From Dictyoglomaceae bacterium (lineage in GTDB: Bacteria > Dictyoglomota > Dictyoglomia > Dictyoglomales > Dictyoglomaceae), in assembly GCA_026417425.1 (NCBI GenBank), contig JAOADF010000081.1:1-33151 (forward strand): a stretch of DNA of 33,151 nucleotides, in the 5' to 3' direction. Position 1 is the stretch's first letter, and the number at the start of each line of letters is the position of its first letter. A program made the translations under genes and the position numbers. The notes beneath the pieces were generated by a model. It was given only the letters and a program-made list of their open reading frames with translations. It made no database searches and was not told the DNA's origin. This document shows, in pieces, positions 1 through 8,883 of the stretch.

Positions 1-1
1 T

Positions 2-1177
2 TTGGTTTTCTATCTTTCTTTATATAATGGAATATTCCTATGGGGAGTAAAGAAAAAATTTAATTCCCTTCTCTTTCCTTCCTTTTTATGGTGTTTCTTG
101 GAATTTATAAAAAGTATTGGTCCCTTATCCTTTAATTGGGGAACATTGGGAGAGCCTCTAGTAAATATTTTCCCCTTACTTCAATGGGCAAGTGTTTTTG
201 GGGGATTGGGATTGAGCTTTATGGTGGTTTTAATAAATAATATTTTATTTAAATTTAAATCCTTTTCTTTAAAATATAAACTCTATAGCATAGTTTTTAT
301 CCTTTCTCTCTTTTTTATAGGAAATTTCATGGGTATGGATCTGGAAAAGCCCCTTTTTAATCTTAAAATAGGTGCAGTTCAGGGAAGTTATGATAGTTTT
401 TCCAAGGTATATATAAGAGATATCGAGGATCAACTAAAAATACATAAAGATCTTACCCTATCCCTTCCCGATAATTTGTACTTGATAATTTGGCCTGAGA
501 GTGTTCTTTTTTGCACCTTAAATAATTTTCCCCAATATATTAATGAACTTAAGGATTTAGCAAGGAGAAAAGGCTCTTTTTTGATAATAGGTGCATTAAA
601 GAATGAAAAGCAAAATTTATTTAATTCTGCATATTTCTTTTCTCCCTTTGAAGAGGAATATAAAACCTATAGTAAGGTTCAGTTGGTACCCTTTGTAGAG
701 GAACTTCCTTTTTCCTTTTTATTTCCCTCCTTTATAAAAAATCTTGTGGGTAATTATAAAAGGGGAGAAGGTTTCTTTCCCTTTAAAACTCCTTTGATAA
801 ATATTGGGATCTTAATATGTTTTGAATCTTTATTTTCCTACACCGCAAGAGAACATATAAAAAAGGGAGCGGATATCTTAGTAGTGATAACCAATGATGG
901 ATGGTTTCAAGGAACTCCCGCTGTTTGGCAACATAGAAATCTTTCTTTAATAAGGGCTGTAGAAAATAGAGTCCCATTAGTACAAGTTGCAAATACTGGA
1001 ATAACCTTTTTTGTAGATCCCTATGGTAGAATATTAAAGGAGAGTAAAGAGGGAGAAAGAATGGTATATTATTGTGATATTCCCATCAATAAAAAAACTT
1101 TTTCTTTATATAGAATATGGGGAGACCTTTTCTTCTTTCTGTGTTTTATAATATTTCTTGTTTATAAAATAATATGA
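2..1177 (+). CDS. lnt: Apolipoprotein N-acyltransferase (5' end outside window)
   Basis: This enzyme adds the third acyl chain to the N-terminal cysteine of lipoproteins at the periplasmic face of the inner membrane. The visible 391 codons hold several hydrophobic segments in the first ~110 residues and then a carbon-nitrogen hydrolase domain. The Glu-Lys-Cys triad of the family is recognisable: E166 in WPES, K225 in YSKVQLVPF and C273 in ICFES. A short hydrophobic segment near the C-terminus would be the last membrane helix. Family members are usually about 500 residues, so the frame probably continues upstream; the TTG at position 2 is only the first possible start. The stop overlaps the start of the lptC-like gene (ATGATG), so the two are co-transcribed. 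The family assignment is firm and the true start cannot be seen. Confidence 0.93.
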   Translation: MVFYLSLYNGIFLWGVKKKFNSLLFPSFLWCFLEFIKSIGPLSFNWGTLGEPLVNIFPLLQWASVFGGLGLSFMVVLINNILFKFKSFSLKYKLYSIVFILSLFFIGNFMGMDLEKPLFNLKIGAVQGSYDSFSKVYIRDIEDQLKIHKDLTLSLPDNLYLIIWPESVLFCTLNNFPQYINELKDLARRKGSFLIIGALKNEKQNLFNSAYFFSPFEEEYKTYSKVQLVPFVEELPFSFLFPSFIKNLVGNYKRGEGFFPFKTPLINIGILICFESLFSYTAREHIKKGADILVVITNDGWFQGTPAVWQHRNLSLIRAVENRVPLVQVANTGITFFVDPYGRILKESKEGERMVYYCDIPINKKTFSLYRIWGDLFFFLCFIIFLVYKII

Positions 1178-1728
1178 TGCGAGGAGTAATTTACTTAGGA
1201 ATAGGTTTTTTGATTTTACTTATTGGATGGGGGTTAAGCTCCTTATTATCTAAACCCATTGAAGTTGATATTCCTATACCCTTAGTCCAAGAAGAAGCAG
1301 GAATTTTTGCAAAAGAAGTTTTTCTTAAAGGAAGAGAGGAGGGAGATGATACCTGGGAGATTAGAGCGGATAATTTAAAAATTGATTTACAGTATAAGTA
1401 TTTTAAATTTGAAGGAAGAGTAGAGGGAAAGGTATATAGAGAGAAAAAATTATCTATCGATGTTTGGGGAGATTTGGCAGAATTTGATGTTGAAAAGGGA
1501 ATTTTGAAATTTCCTAAAGGTGTAAGCTTTCTTACAGAAGATGGTTATAAGGGGATTGCTCCTTATGGAGTATGGTATATTAATTTAAGAGAGTTTATCT
1601 GTGCTAATGGTAGAGTAAAATTTGAGAAAATTGGAGAATTTAAGGCAGAAGCAGACTTTTTCAAATTTTCTACAAAAGAGGGAATTGCTACTTTTGAAGG
1701 TAATGTGATAATAGAGACAGGAATATAA
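1174..1728 (+). CDS. lptC: LptC-like lipid export protein, bitopic
   Basis: 184 residues with one N-terminal membrane segment (about residues 4-23) and no other hydrophobic stretch. The rest is a beta-rich domain in the style of LptC/DUF1239, with alternating phrases such as FEGRVEGKVYREKKLSIDVWGDLAEFDVEKG. LptC links the inner-membrane LptBFG extractor to the periplasmic LptA bridge. The gene starts on the lnt stop codon (ATG at 1174, or the adjacent ATG at 1177) and lies 12 bases before the lptA-like gene. Sequence conservation in this family is low, so the call rests on topology, beta pattern and position next to lptA, lptF and lptD. Confidence 0.75.
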   Translation: MMRGVIYLGIGFLILLIGWGLSSLLSKPIEVDIPIPLVQEEAGIFAKEVFLKGREEGDDTWEIRADNLKIDLQYKYFKFEGRVEGKVYREKKLSIDVWGDLAEFDVEKGILKFPKGVSFLTEDGYKGIAPYGVWYINLREFICANGRVKFEKIGEFKAEADFFKFSTKEGIATFEGNVIIETGI

Positions 1729-1740
1729 AGGAGGAGGAAT

Positions 1741-2403
1741 ATGAAAAGAAAAATCTTATTTTTAGTTTTAATTCTATTTTTGTTGAATTATCTTTTTGCT
1801 CAAACAGCAACATCCTCAAAAACTCCAGTTCAAATTAAAGCTCAGAGGGTTTCCTATGATTGGGGAAAGAAAATGTCTAAAGCGGAAGGAAATGTAGTAG
1901 TAACATATAAACCTGGAAAAGAAGATGAAACAAAAATTTTTGCTCCAGTAGTATTTTATAATCAGGATGCAAGCTTGGTTGAGGTTCAGGGGAAAGTTAC
2001 TATCACTCGAAGGGATCTAAATATCACAGGAGAGGATTTAAAAGCAGATTTGAGAAAGGAAGAGGTAGAGTTAAAGAAAAACGTGGTTATTGTAATCCAA
2101 AGAAAGGTAGAGGGAGGTAGGACAGAAACAACTAAATTGACTTCTCAGACTTTAAAATATTCCTTAAGGACAAGCACAGGAACCCTTTCAGGAGGAGTAA
2201 ATATAGATAGAGAGGACTTAAAGGCAAGGTCTGATAGTGCTTCGGTAGATACTGATAAGGAGATATATATTTTAATAGATAATGTTTCCATGCTTGATAG
2301 TGATAGAAATGAGATAAAATGTAAAAAACTGAATGTGTATGTAAGAGAAAAGAAAGTAGAAGCTGAAGGAGATGTAGAATCTATCTTCTATATAACGGAA
2401 TAA
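1741..2403 (+). CDS. lptA: LptA/OstA-like periplasmic lipid-bridge protein
   Basis: 220 residues with a clear signal peptide (MKRKILFLVLILFLLNYLFAQ) and then an OstA-type beta domain. It has repeated phrases of the kind 'sAEGNVVVTYK...I.A..v.Y', 'GKVTITRRDLNITGEDLKADL' and 'LSGGVNIDREDLKARSDSA'. LptA-type proteins stack into a beta-jellyroll bridge that carries lipopolysaccharide or a similar lipid across the periplasm. The start is well supported by a strong AGGAGGAGG-type ribosome site just before ATG 1741. The stop TAA shares its last A with the ATG of the permease gene (TAATG), indicating translational coupling. Confidence 0.82.
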   Translation: MKRKILFLVLILFLLNYLFAQTATSSKTPVQIKAQRVSYDWGKKMSKAEGNVVVTYKPGKEDETKIFAPVVFYNQDASLVEVQGKVTITRRDLNITGEDLKADLRKEEVELKKNVVIVIQRKVEGGRTETTKLTSQTLKYSLRTSTGTLSGGVNIDREDLKARSDSASVDTDKEIYILIDNVSMLDSDRNEIKCKKLNVYVREKKVEAEGDVESIFYITE

Positions 2404-3482
2404 TGAGACTTTATCTTAAATATGTTCTTTCTGAAGTAATTGGGCCATTTTTGCTTGGAATTTTGGGGTTTATTCTTGTGATGTTAATTCAGATTCTTTA
2501 TGAGTTTTCTCATCTTATCATTTTAAAAAGATTGAGCTTACAGACAGTTCTAAGGCTTTTATATTACAAAACCCCATCCCTTTTAGTTTTCGTAATTCCT
2601 ACCGCCCTTCTTTTCGCTATAATTTTTTCCTTTAGTAGATTGATAAGAGATGGAGAGCTTTTTGCTTTAAGGAGTAATGGAATTTGCTTTTTTAAGCTGA
2701 CTATCCCCATATTTATATTTTCAAGTTTTTTAGCTATTATTCTCTGGATCTTAAATTACTCTTTGATTCCCAATTCTAACTATAGGGCAAATCAAATGAT
2801 TCAAAGATACTTCTTTGTAAATCCTCTTCCTATAAAGGGAGAAAATGTATTTTTTCATGACGAACAATCCCGATACTATTATGTGAAGAGGGTAAAAGAA
2901 GATAACACTATGGAAAATGTTATGATTTATGATCTTTCTTTAGGGGAAGAATTCCCTATTCTTCTTACTGCAAAAACTGCAGTTTGGAGCGAAGAAAGTC
3001 TTTTTCTAATTGATGGGATGATTCATAAATTCGGAAAGGATCATTTTGTTATTTGGGAAGGGAAATTTAAAACTTTTAAGATAAATCTTCCTCAGGAATT
3101 TAGACTTATTTTCCAAAGGGAAAAAACTCCCCAAGAGATGACTACTGACGAATTATGGAAAAAAATAAAACTATTTAAAAAGGCAGGCATCTCTACAAGG
3201 AGACTAGAAGTAGAGAATTATTTAAGACTTGCCCAAACCTTTGCTATTCCTATCTTTACACTTCTTGCCTTTGCGGTTATCCTTATTACAGGAAGGGGAG
3301 GAAAACTTTGGGGAACAGCATTTTCTGTTATAATTGCATTCTTCTATTATGGATTTACTATTATTGCAAGATCCTTAGGAGAATATAATATATTTCATCC
3401 TTTTATTTCTGCTTGGCTTCCCAACTTATCCTTTGGAAGTATTAGTTTAGGAGTATTCCTATGGAAAATAAGAAAATGGTGA
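2403..3482 (+). CDS. lptF: LptF/LptG-family (YjgP/YjgQ) permease
   Basis: 359 residues with the family architecture: a first block of three membrane segments (about residues 10-35, 50-75 and 98-120), a periplasmic beta domain (about 125-260), and three more C-terminal membrane segments (about 270-355). Phrases such as 'LRLYLKYVLSEVIGPFLLGI' and 'TPSLLVFVIPTALLFAIIFSFSRLIRDGELFALRSNGI' are typical of the family. In proteobacteria LptF and LptG form a heterodimer driven by the ATPase LptB. Only one permease and no LptB are present here, so it may work as a homodimer or its partners may be encoded elsewhere. F cannot be told from G by eye. The 3' end overlaps the lptD-like gene by 22 bases. Confidence 0.88.
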   Translation: MRLYLKYVLSEVIGPFLLGILGFILVMLIQILYEFSHLIILKRLSLQTVLRLLYYKTPSLLVFVIPTALLFAIIFSFSRLIRDGELFALRSNGICFFKLTIPIFIFSSFLAIILWILNYSLIPNSNYRANQMIQRYFFVNPLPIKGENVFFHDEQSRYYYVKRVKEDNTMENVMIYDLSLGEEFPILLTAKTAVWSEESLFLIDGMIHKFGKDHFVIWEGKFKTFKINLPQEFRLIFQREKTPQEMTTDELWKKIKLFKKAGISTRRLEVENYLRLAQTFAIPIFTLLAFAVILITGRGGKLWGTAFSVIIAFFYYGFTIIARSLGEYNIFHPFISAWLPNLSFGSISLGVFLWKIRKW

Positions 3483-5578
3483 GATTCTCTATAATTTTTC
3501 TTATTCTGATTGTTTTTATAGAAAATATTGCCTATGGAGAAAGTTCTCCGTGGAGGTTAAAAGCGGAAAGAATTGAATTCTTCTGGGAGACTCAAACTTT
3601 TAGTGCCTATGGAGGAGTGGAGATTAGAGGAAAGGACATTTTTATAACAGCAGATAGAGTAGAAGGAAATATTAGAGAGGGAGTGATTAAGGCCATAGGA
3701 AAAGTAAAATTTAAAGATCCAAGGGGAGAATTTTATGCTCAGGAAATTAAATACTACTTTAAAGAAGATATGGCAAATTTAATTCAGGTTATTGCAACCT
3801 ACACTGCTCCAGAGGTGAGAGGAAAGCTTTACTTTTCAGGAGAAGAGTTAGAATGGAAAAGGGAACGAATACTGATAAGTCAAGGAAAGATTACTACCTG
3901 TGAGATGGAAAGTCCCCATTATTATTTTTCTGCTTCTCAGATTATTTATATCCCTGACGAAATGATAATTCTTGATGGGGTTTCTTTAAAATTTATATTC
4001 CTTCCCTTTTCTATTCCCTTATTTAGATATGTTCTTTCCTTAAAAAAAGAGCCTATCCCCTTTCCCCAAATAGGATTTGATGGTCAAAGCATATTTTTCT
4101 CCTATCCCGTAGCTTATTCTCTTTTAGGCCAAATGGGGCTTATTAGTTTTTTGATTAAGCATAATCTTTCTACTCAAGAAAATCCCTACACCCTTGATAT
4201 TTCTCAAAATTATACCTTTAAAAATATAAAAGGAAATATAAAACTTACCCTTAGTGGGTATGTTGAAAGTTTAGAAAAATCAGATATAGTTCTCTCTTGG
4301 AGTCATGATCAAAAACTAATGGAGTTTTTAAGCATTAATAATATCTTTTCTCTAAATATTAAGTCTCAATATAATTTTTATATTCTTCAAGATATTTTTA
4401 GGCTCACTCTTACTTATGGATTAAATAGATCTCTTCTTCAGATGATCTACAGAGAAGATAATAATTCCAAAAGATTTTCTTCCACTTTAAATGTTTCTCA
4501 AGAGATTGATAAAAATAATTCTCTATCCTTTAACTTAAGATATAATGATAATACTATTTTGGGAAGAAGAACCTATGAAATATACGAGGATGGAAGATTT
4601 ATTCATAAAGGCAAAAATTATTCTTTATCTATATATGAAAATTATAGAATTTCCGATCCCCCCAATTTACAGCTTTTAAAAATTCCAGAAATAAATTTTA
4701 ACGGAAGTTACTCTATCCTTAACATTCCTGTGAGAATAGACGGGATTTTAGGATATTATGATGAGCCTACTTCATATTTGAAGGCATATAAGGTAAGTTT
4801 TGGCTTCTCTATTCCTTATTCTTTAAGAACTTCTAATTTCAGTCTCAGTTCTTATATAGGATATAGGCAAGATTTTTATCAAACTGGGGATGCGAGATAT
4901 TTAATCTATGGAAATATCTCTGCAAGTTTCAAGCCCTTTAAATTTCTCTCCCTTTCTTCTTTCTATAATTTCCAATTTCTAGGAAAGGATATAATAACGG
5001 GAGAGTCTGGAAATACACCCTTTTACTTTGATTATCAAGGAGAAACTAATTTATTAAGTGGAAGCTTAGTTATTGGGGATCCTAGTTTTAATATTACCCT
5101 TTCTGATTCATATAACTTTCTTTTAAAATCCTTAGCTCCTTTAAATATAAAGGTAAAATTTGATTATAAAAAAATTTTTGTAATTGAGGGAAGTACAAGT
5201 TACAACTGGAGTACAGAGAAGTTCTCTCCCTTTTTACTTCAATCTCTTGTTAATTATCCTCCTTTTTCTTTAAGTTTGGGAATGCTTCTTAATCCCTATC
5301 TAGATAACCCGTTACAAAGAATAGATTATAAATTAAGTTTTGATATCAAAGGAGATTGGCATACCGCAGGAAAGATAACCCTTTGGGGAACCTATCCTTC
5401 TTTATATTATTATCCCATAGTATTCCTTGATAAAGATTTGCATTGCTTTTTAGGAAAATTCACTTGGAATCCCAATAATGGAAATATTCAGTTTGAAATT
5501 GCTCTTAAAGCAATTCCAACGAAAAAGGTTGGGGGTGAGGTTGGACCTTCTGGCTTTTCTCTCCTTCCAAGTTTTTAA
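3461..5578 (+). CDS. lptD: LptD-like outer-membrane organic-solvent-tolerance protein
   Basis: 705 residues. An N-terminal hydrophobic signal segment (about residues 8-26) is followed by an OstA-type domain (about 30-170; 'WRLKAERIEFFWETQTFSAYGGVEIRGKDIFITADRVEG'). A long region of alternating aromatic and polar residues then fits an outer-membrane beta barrel. LptD inserts the transported glycolipid into the outer leaflet. The ATG at 3461 has AGGAG seven bases upstream and lies inside the end of the permease gene; ATG 3476 is an alternative. Proteobacterial LptD is about 780 residues and disulfide-linked, but this protein has few cysteines. It is the last gene of the envelope operon. The lipid it handles is unknown. 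Confidence 0.82.
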   Translation: MENKKMVRFSIIFLILIVFIENIAYGESSPWRLKAERIEFFWETQTFSAYGGVEIRGKDIFITADRVEGNIREGVIKAIGKVKFKDPRGEFYAQEIKYYFKEDMANLIQVIATYTAPEVRGKLYFSGEELEWKRERILISQGKITTCEMESPHYYFSASQIIYIPDEMIILDGVSLKFIFLPFSIPLFRYVLSLKKEPIPFPQIGFDGQSIFFSYPVAYSLLGQMGLISFLIKHNLSTQENPYTLDISQNYTFKNIKGNIKLTLSGYVESLEKSDIVLSWSHDQKLMEFLSINNIFSLNIKSQYNFYILQDIFRLTLTYGLNRSLLQMIYREDNNSKRFSSTLNVSQEIDKNNSLSFNLRYNDNTILGRRTYEIYEDGRFIHKGKNYSLSIYENYRISDPPNLQLLKIPEINFNGSYSILNIPVRIDGILGYYDEPTSYLKAYKVSFGFSIPYSLRTSNFSLSSYIGYRQDFYQTGDARYLIYGNISASFKPFKFLSLSSFYNFQFLGKDIITGESGNTPFYFDYQGETNLLSGSLVIGDPSFNITLSDSYNFLLKSLAPLNIKVKFDYKKIFVIEGSTSYNWSTEKFSPFLLQSLVNYPPFSLSLGMLLNPYLDNPLQRIDYKLSFDIKGDWHTAGKITLWGTYPSLYYYPIVFLDKDLHCFLGKFTWNPNNGNIQFEIALKAIPTKKVGGEVGPSGFSLLPSF

Positions 5579-5597
5579 TATTAAATCTTAGAATTTT

Positions 5598-5606
5598 TGA
5601 TATAAT
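5598..5606 (+). promoter_or_regulatory. Extended -10 promoter for the rubredoxin operon
   Basis: A TGaTATAAT extended -10 element lies 37 bases before the rubredoxin start, in the 64-base gap after lptD. No good -35 is seen at the usual distance, which is acceptable for an extended -10. A 7-bp inverted repeat, TTATTAA (5608-5614) and TTAATAA (5624-5630), sits at the expected start of transcription. In such AT-rich DNA it may be chance. Confidence 0.6.
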
Positions 5607-5642
5607 TTTATTAAAAATAATTCTTAATAAGGAGGATTTTAA

Positions 5643-5801
5643 ATGCAAAAGTATAGATGCCTTGTGTGTGGATACATTTATGATCCCTCCATTGGAGATC
5701 CTGATAATAATATTCCCCCTGATACTCCCTTTGAGGAGCTTCCTGAGGACTGGGTATGTCCCATTTGTGGAGCGGAGAAAGATATGTTTCGACCCATTTA
5801 A
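5643..5801 (+). CDS. Rubredoxin
   Basis: A 52-residue one-electron carrier with a single iron held by four cysteines. Both knuckles are present: C6-x2-C9-G ([12 protein letters not shown]) and C39-x2-C42-G (WVCPICGA), at the spacing of the classical small rubredoxins. Length is also normal for the family. ATG 5643 has a strong AAGGAGG ribosome site. The reductase gene follows after 12 bases. Together they look like an NAD(P)H-to-rubredoxin chain that in anaerobes feeds oxygen- or peroxide-reducing enzymes such as flavodiiron proteins or rubrerythrin; no such terminal enzyme is in this window. Confidence 0.97.
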   Translation: MQKYRCLVCGYIYDPSIGDPDNNIPPDTPFEELPEDWVCPICGAEKDMFRPI

Positions 5802-5813
5802 AAGGAAATTACT

Positions 5814-7001
5814 ATGTACCTAATTGTTGGTAACGGTATATCTGGAGTAAATTCTGCAGAAGTAATAAGAAGTAAAGATAAAGAAAATCCTATCTTAATA
5901 ATCACTGAAGAAAAGTATCCCTATTACTCAAGACCTCAAATAATTGAATTTTTGGCAGGAAATATAAAGGAAGAGGATCTTCCATTCTATCCAAAAAGCT
6001 GGTATGAAGAGAATAAAATTAAGGTTTTTTATCACGAAAGGGCTTTAAGAGTTATTGGGGATAAAAAAATTTTAGAAACAGAAAAAGAAAAGTATAAGTT
6101 TGATAAGCTTTTAATTGCGACAGGTGCTCTCCCTTTTATACCTCCTATAGAAAATATAAATGAAGAAGGAGTTTTTACTTTAAGAAATATTGATGATGCC
6201 AAGAATATTCTTTCTTTTATAAAAGATAAAGATAAGGCGATCATCTTGGGATGTGGACTTTTGGGACTGGAAATAGGAAGGGCTCTTTCTCAAAGGGGGT
6301 TAAAGATTATTGGTTTGGAATTTTTTCCAAGACTTATTCCTAAACAATTAGATGAAGAAGGAGCAAGAATTTTAAAAAAGAAAATAGAGGAAAAGTTCAA
6401 TTTTGAATTTTATTTAGGAGTTGAAGCTCAAAAAATTATTTCTTCTAATGGAAAATTTAAGGGAGTTGAATTAAAGGATGGAAGAAAAATATATGGAGAT
6501 TTGCTTATAGTTTCTACTGGAATTGTTCCTAACGTTGATTTGGCAAAGAATTCTGGAATTTTAGTAAATAAAGGAATAATAGTTAATGAATATATGGAAA
6601 CTAACATAAAGGATGTTTTTTCCTGCGGAGACTGTACAGAATTTAAAGGAAGAATATATGGGATTATTCCTGCATCCCTAGAACAATCTCTCGTTGCAGG
6701 GAAAAACATAATAGGAGAAAAAATTGAGTATAGAGGAACTATTCCCTCAAATACATTGAAAGTAACAGGAATTGATCTTACATCTATAGGGGAGATTAAT
6801 CCTCCCAGGGATAAAGGTTTTGAGGTTATAATAAAAAAAGATGAGGAAGAGGGTTTTTATAGAAAATTGGTATTGAAAGACAGCATTGTTGTAGGAGCAA
6901 TTCTTTTAGGAAACAAAAGGAGATATGTTAATAAGATTCAGTATCTTATTAAGGAAAGAAAGATTGTAGAGGGGAGGAAAGAATTGCTAGATGAAGATTA
7001 A
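5814..7001 (+). CDS. FAD/NAD(P)H oxidoreductase, probable rubredoxin reductase
   Basis: 395 residues of the two-dinucleotide-binding flavoprotein family. The FAD fold starts at residue 2 (YLIVGNGISGVNSAEVI), the NAD(P)H fold lies at about 140-165 (AIILGCGLLGLEIGRALSQRG), and the second FAD contact is VFSCGDCTEF near residue 268. There is no redox CxxxxC as in dithiol reductases, which fits NADH:rubredoxin or nitrite-reductase-like oxidoreductases. Position directly after rubredoxin makes rubredoxin the obvious electron acceptor. Its end overlaps the following hydrolase gene by 11 bases. NADH oxidase activity is an alternative. Confidence 0.88.
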   Translation: MYLIVGNGISGVNSAEVIRSKDKENPILIITEEKYPYYSRPQIIEFLAGNIKEEDLPFYPKSWYEENKIKVFYHERALRVIGDKKILETEKEKYKFDKLLIATGALPFIPPIENINEEGVFTLRNIDDAKNILSFIKDKDKAIILGCGLLGLEIGRALSQRGLKIIGLEFFPRLIPKQLDEEGARILKKKIEEKFNFEFYLGVEAQKIISSNGKFKGVELKDGRKIYGDLLIVSTGIVPNVDLAKNSGILVNKGIIVNEYMETNIKDVFSCGDCTEFKGRIYGIIPASLEQSLVAGKNIIGEKIEYRGTIPSNTLKVTGIDLTSIGEINPPRDKGFEVIIKKDEEEGFYRKLVLKDSIVVGAILLGNKRRYVNKIQYLIKERKIVEGRKELLDED

Positions 7002-7896
7002 AATCTTTTTGTTTATCTTTCTTCTTATCTTTCCTCTTTTTTCTATGGATTTGAAAAAGTTTGTGGAAGATGTCAAGAATATTCCTGATAATGTTTTATA
7101 TTATAAAGCTTTAGATGGAAAAAAATTAGCTTATAGATTTGTTTCTCCTGAAAATCCAAAGGGAGTTTTGATCTTTGTTCACGGAATAGTTGTCTATGGA
7201 AAATATTATCTTCCCTTTGCTCAAGAATTAGCAAAATATGGAATAAAGGTCTATCTTCCTGATTTAAGAGGGCATGGAAACTCCGAGGGAAAAAGAGGAG
7301 ATTCTCCCGATACATTAACCATTGTTCAGGATTTGGGAATTTTTTATCAGATGGTATTAAAGGAAAATCCTCTTCTTCCTATATATTTAGGTGGTCATAG
7401 TATGGGAGCAGGTTTAACTTTAAAATATGTGAAGGAATTGAACCTTTATCCCTCCGGAGTAATTTTGATTGGAGGAGGATTACCTGTTGAGAATATTTCT
7501 CCTAAGAACAGAGATCTATTAAGACAGAAAACTATATCAAGGTTTCTCCAATTTCTTTCTCCTATATTTCCCCATTTTAGAGTTATTTCCTTTGATCTTC
7601 CGCAAGAAATAAAAGATCCTTTATTAGTTACAAACTACTCACTTGCCTTTTTCAGAGCAGTTTTTCCTTCTAATATGAAGGTTATATGGGAAGGAATAAA
7701 TCTTCCTATTCTTGCTATTGTAGGAGATAAAGATGAGTTTCTTGAGAAAAAAGATGTGGAGAGGGTTTTTAGTGTTTACAAAAGAGAGAATAGATCTTTT
7801 ATTATTTTAGAAAATACAGATCACATTGATGTATTAGAAAAAAGTATAAAATATATAATAGAATGGATAACAGGAGGAGAGGATGGAAGATTTTGA
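6991..7896 (+). CDS. Alpha/beta hydrolase, monoacylglycerol lipase / lysophospholipase type
   Basis: 301 residues with an N-terminal hydrophobic leader (KIKIFLFIFLLIFPLFS), so probably exported or anchored. The fold is the serine hydrolase class: oxyanion region FVHGIVVYGKYY, nucleophile elbow GGHSMGAG, and late acid and base in GDKDEF and NTDHIDV. The phrase LPDLRGHGNSEGKRGD is characteristic of the lysophospholipase/monoacylglycerol lipase group. The gene overlaps its neighbours on both sides (11 and 14 bases), so it belongs to the rubredoxin operon, although a functional link is not obvious. Lipid turnover at the envelope is the likeliest role; the substrate cannot be read from the sequence. 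Confidence 0.85.
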   Translation: MKIKIFLFIFLLIFPLFSMDLKKFVEDVKNIPDNVLYYKALDGKKLAYRFVSPENPKGVLIFVHGIVVYGKYYLPFAQELAKYGIKVYLPDLRGHGNSEGKRGDSPDTLTIVQDLGIFYQMVLKENPLLPIYLGGHSMGAGLTLKYVKELNLYPSGVILIGGGLPVENISPKNRDLLRQKTISRFLQFLSPIFPHFRVISFDLPQEIKDPLLVTNYSLAFFRAVFPSNMKVIWEGINLPILAIVGDKDEFLEKKDVERVFSVYKRENRSFIILENTDHIDVLEKSIKYIIEWITGGEDGRF

Positions 7897-8842
7897 AAAA
7901 ATTCTTGAAGCCTATTCTCAAGCTATAGTGAAAGTAGTAGAAAAGGTTAGCCCTGCAGTAGTGAATATTGACATTAGTCAGTCTGTTGGTTTTTCTTTTT
8001 TCACAGGATTTCAGGAAGTGAAGGGAGTAGCATCAGGATTTATTTTTACTCCTGATGGATATATTATTACAAATAGTCATGTGACCCATCAGACAAATAA
8101 ATTAATAGTCACTCTAGAAGATAGAAGACAATTCACAGCGGAAATGGTAGGAGAGGACCCTCAAACTGATCTTGCAGTAATTAGAATTCCTGAGAGAAAT
8201 CTGCCTATGCTTGAGTTTGGAGATTCAGATAAGCTAAAAGTAGGACAACCTGTTATGGCTATAGGAAATCCCTTGGGATTTGGACATAGTGTAACTAGCG
8301 GCGTTATAAGTGCTCTAGGAAGATCTTTAAGAAGTTTTAGTGGACATTTAATGGATAATATTATTCAAACTGATGCTCCTTTAAATCCAGGAAGTTCGGG
8401 AGGACCTTTAGTGGATATATATGGAAAAGCAATAGGGGTTAATACTGCTATAATTCAGGGGGCTCAAGGAATATGTTTTTCTATTCCTATAAACACTGCA
8501 AAATGGGTTGCAGGTCTTTTAATAAAGGAGGGAAGGGTAAGAAGAAGTTATCTTGGAATTATTGGACAAAGTGTTATACTACCTAAAAGATTTAGAGATA
8601 TTCTTAATTTACAGCAAGAGGGAGGAGTTTATGTGGTAAGGGTTGCTCCCTTTAGTCCTGCCAGTAAAGGAGGATTACAACCTCAAGATGTAGTGGTAGA
8701 AGTAGAAGGAGAAATTGTTAACAATATTGATGACTTACATAAATTTCTTAGCCATACTCCTCCCGGGACAAAGGTGAGTATAAAAATTATTAGAGATAAC
8801 AGGTTAATTAATCTTTCTATAATCTTGGGCTCTGAGGGATAA
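7883..8842 (+). CDS. HtrA/DegP-family serine protease with one PDZ domain, no leader
   Basis: 319 residues: a trypsin-like domain (about 20-215) and one PDZ domain (about 225-315; 'GVYVVRVAPFSPASKGGLQPQDVVVEVEGEIV'). The triad is visible as H66 (TNSHV), D96 (TDLAVI) and S172 (NPGSSGGPL). Family members normally carry a signal peptide or membrane anchor. This one begins MEDFEKILEAYSQAIVKVVEKVSPAVVNI with no hydrophobic stretch, so it would stay in the cytoplasm unless the start is wrong. The start has a strong GGAGGAGAGG site inside the end of the hydrolase gene, and no longer frame with a leader is possible without reading back into that gene. The role would be protein quality control. Confidence 0.9.
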   Translation: MEDFEKILEAYSQAIVKVVEKVSPAVVNIDISQSVGFSFFTGFQEVKGVASGFIFTPDGYIITNSHVTHQTNKLIVTLEDRRQFTAEMVGEDPQTDLAVIRIPERNLPMLEFGDSDKLKVGQPVMAIGNPLGFGHSVTSGVISALGRSLRSFSGHLMDNIIQTDAPLNPGSSGGPLVDIYGKAIGVNTAIIQGAQGICFSIPINTAKWVAGLLIKEGRVRRSYLGIIGQSVILPKRFRDILNLQQEGGVYVVRVAPFSPASKGGLQPQDVVVEVEGEIVNNIDDLHKFLSHTPPGTKVSIKIIRDNRLINLSIILGSEG

Positions 8843-8883
8843 AGAAGAATATCCTTTTATTTAAGAAAGGAGGGAAATGGAGA

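Noticed and set aside
5608..5630. TTATTAA/TTAATAA inverted repeat near the rubredoxin promoter as an operator
   Set aside because: Only AT pairs over 7 bases in very AT-rich DNA; mentioned with the promoter but not strong enough for a separate feature.
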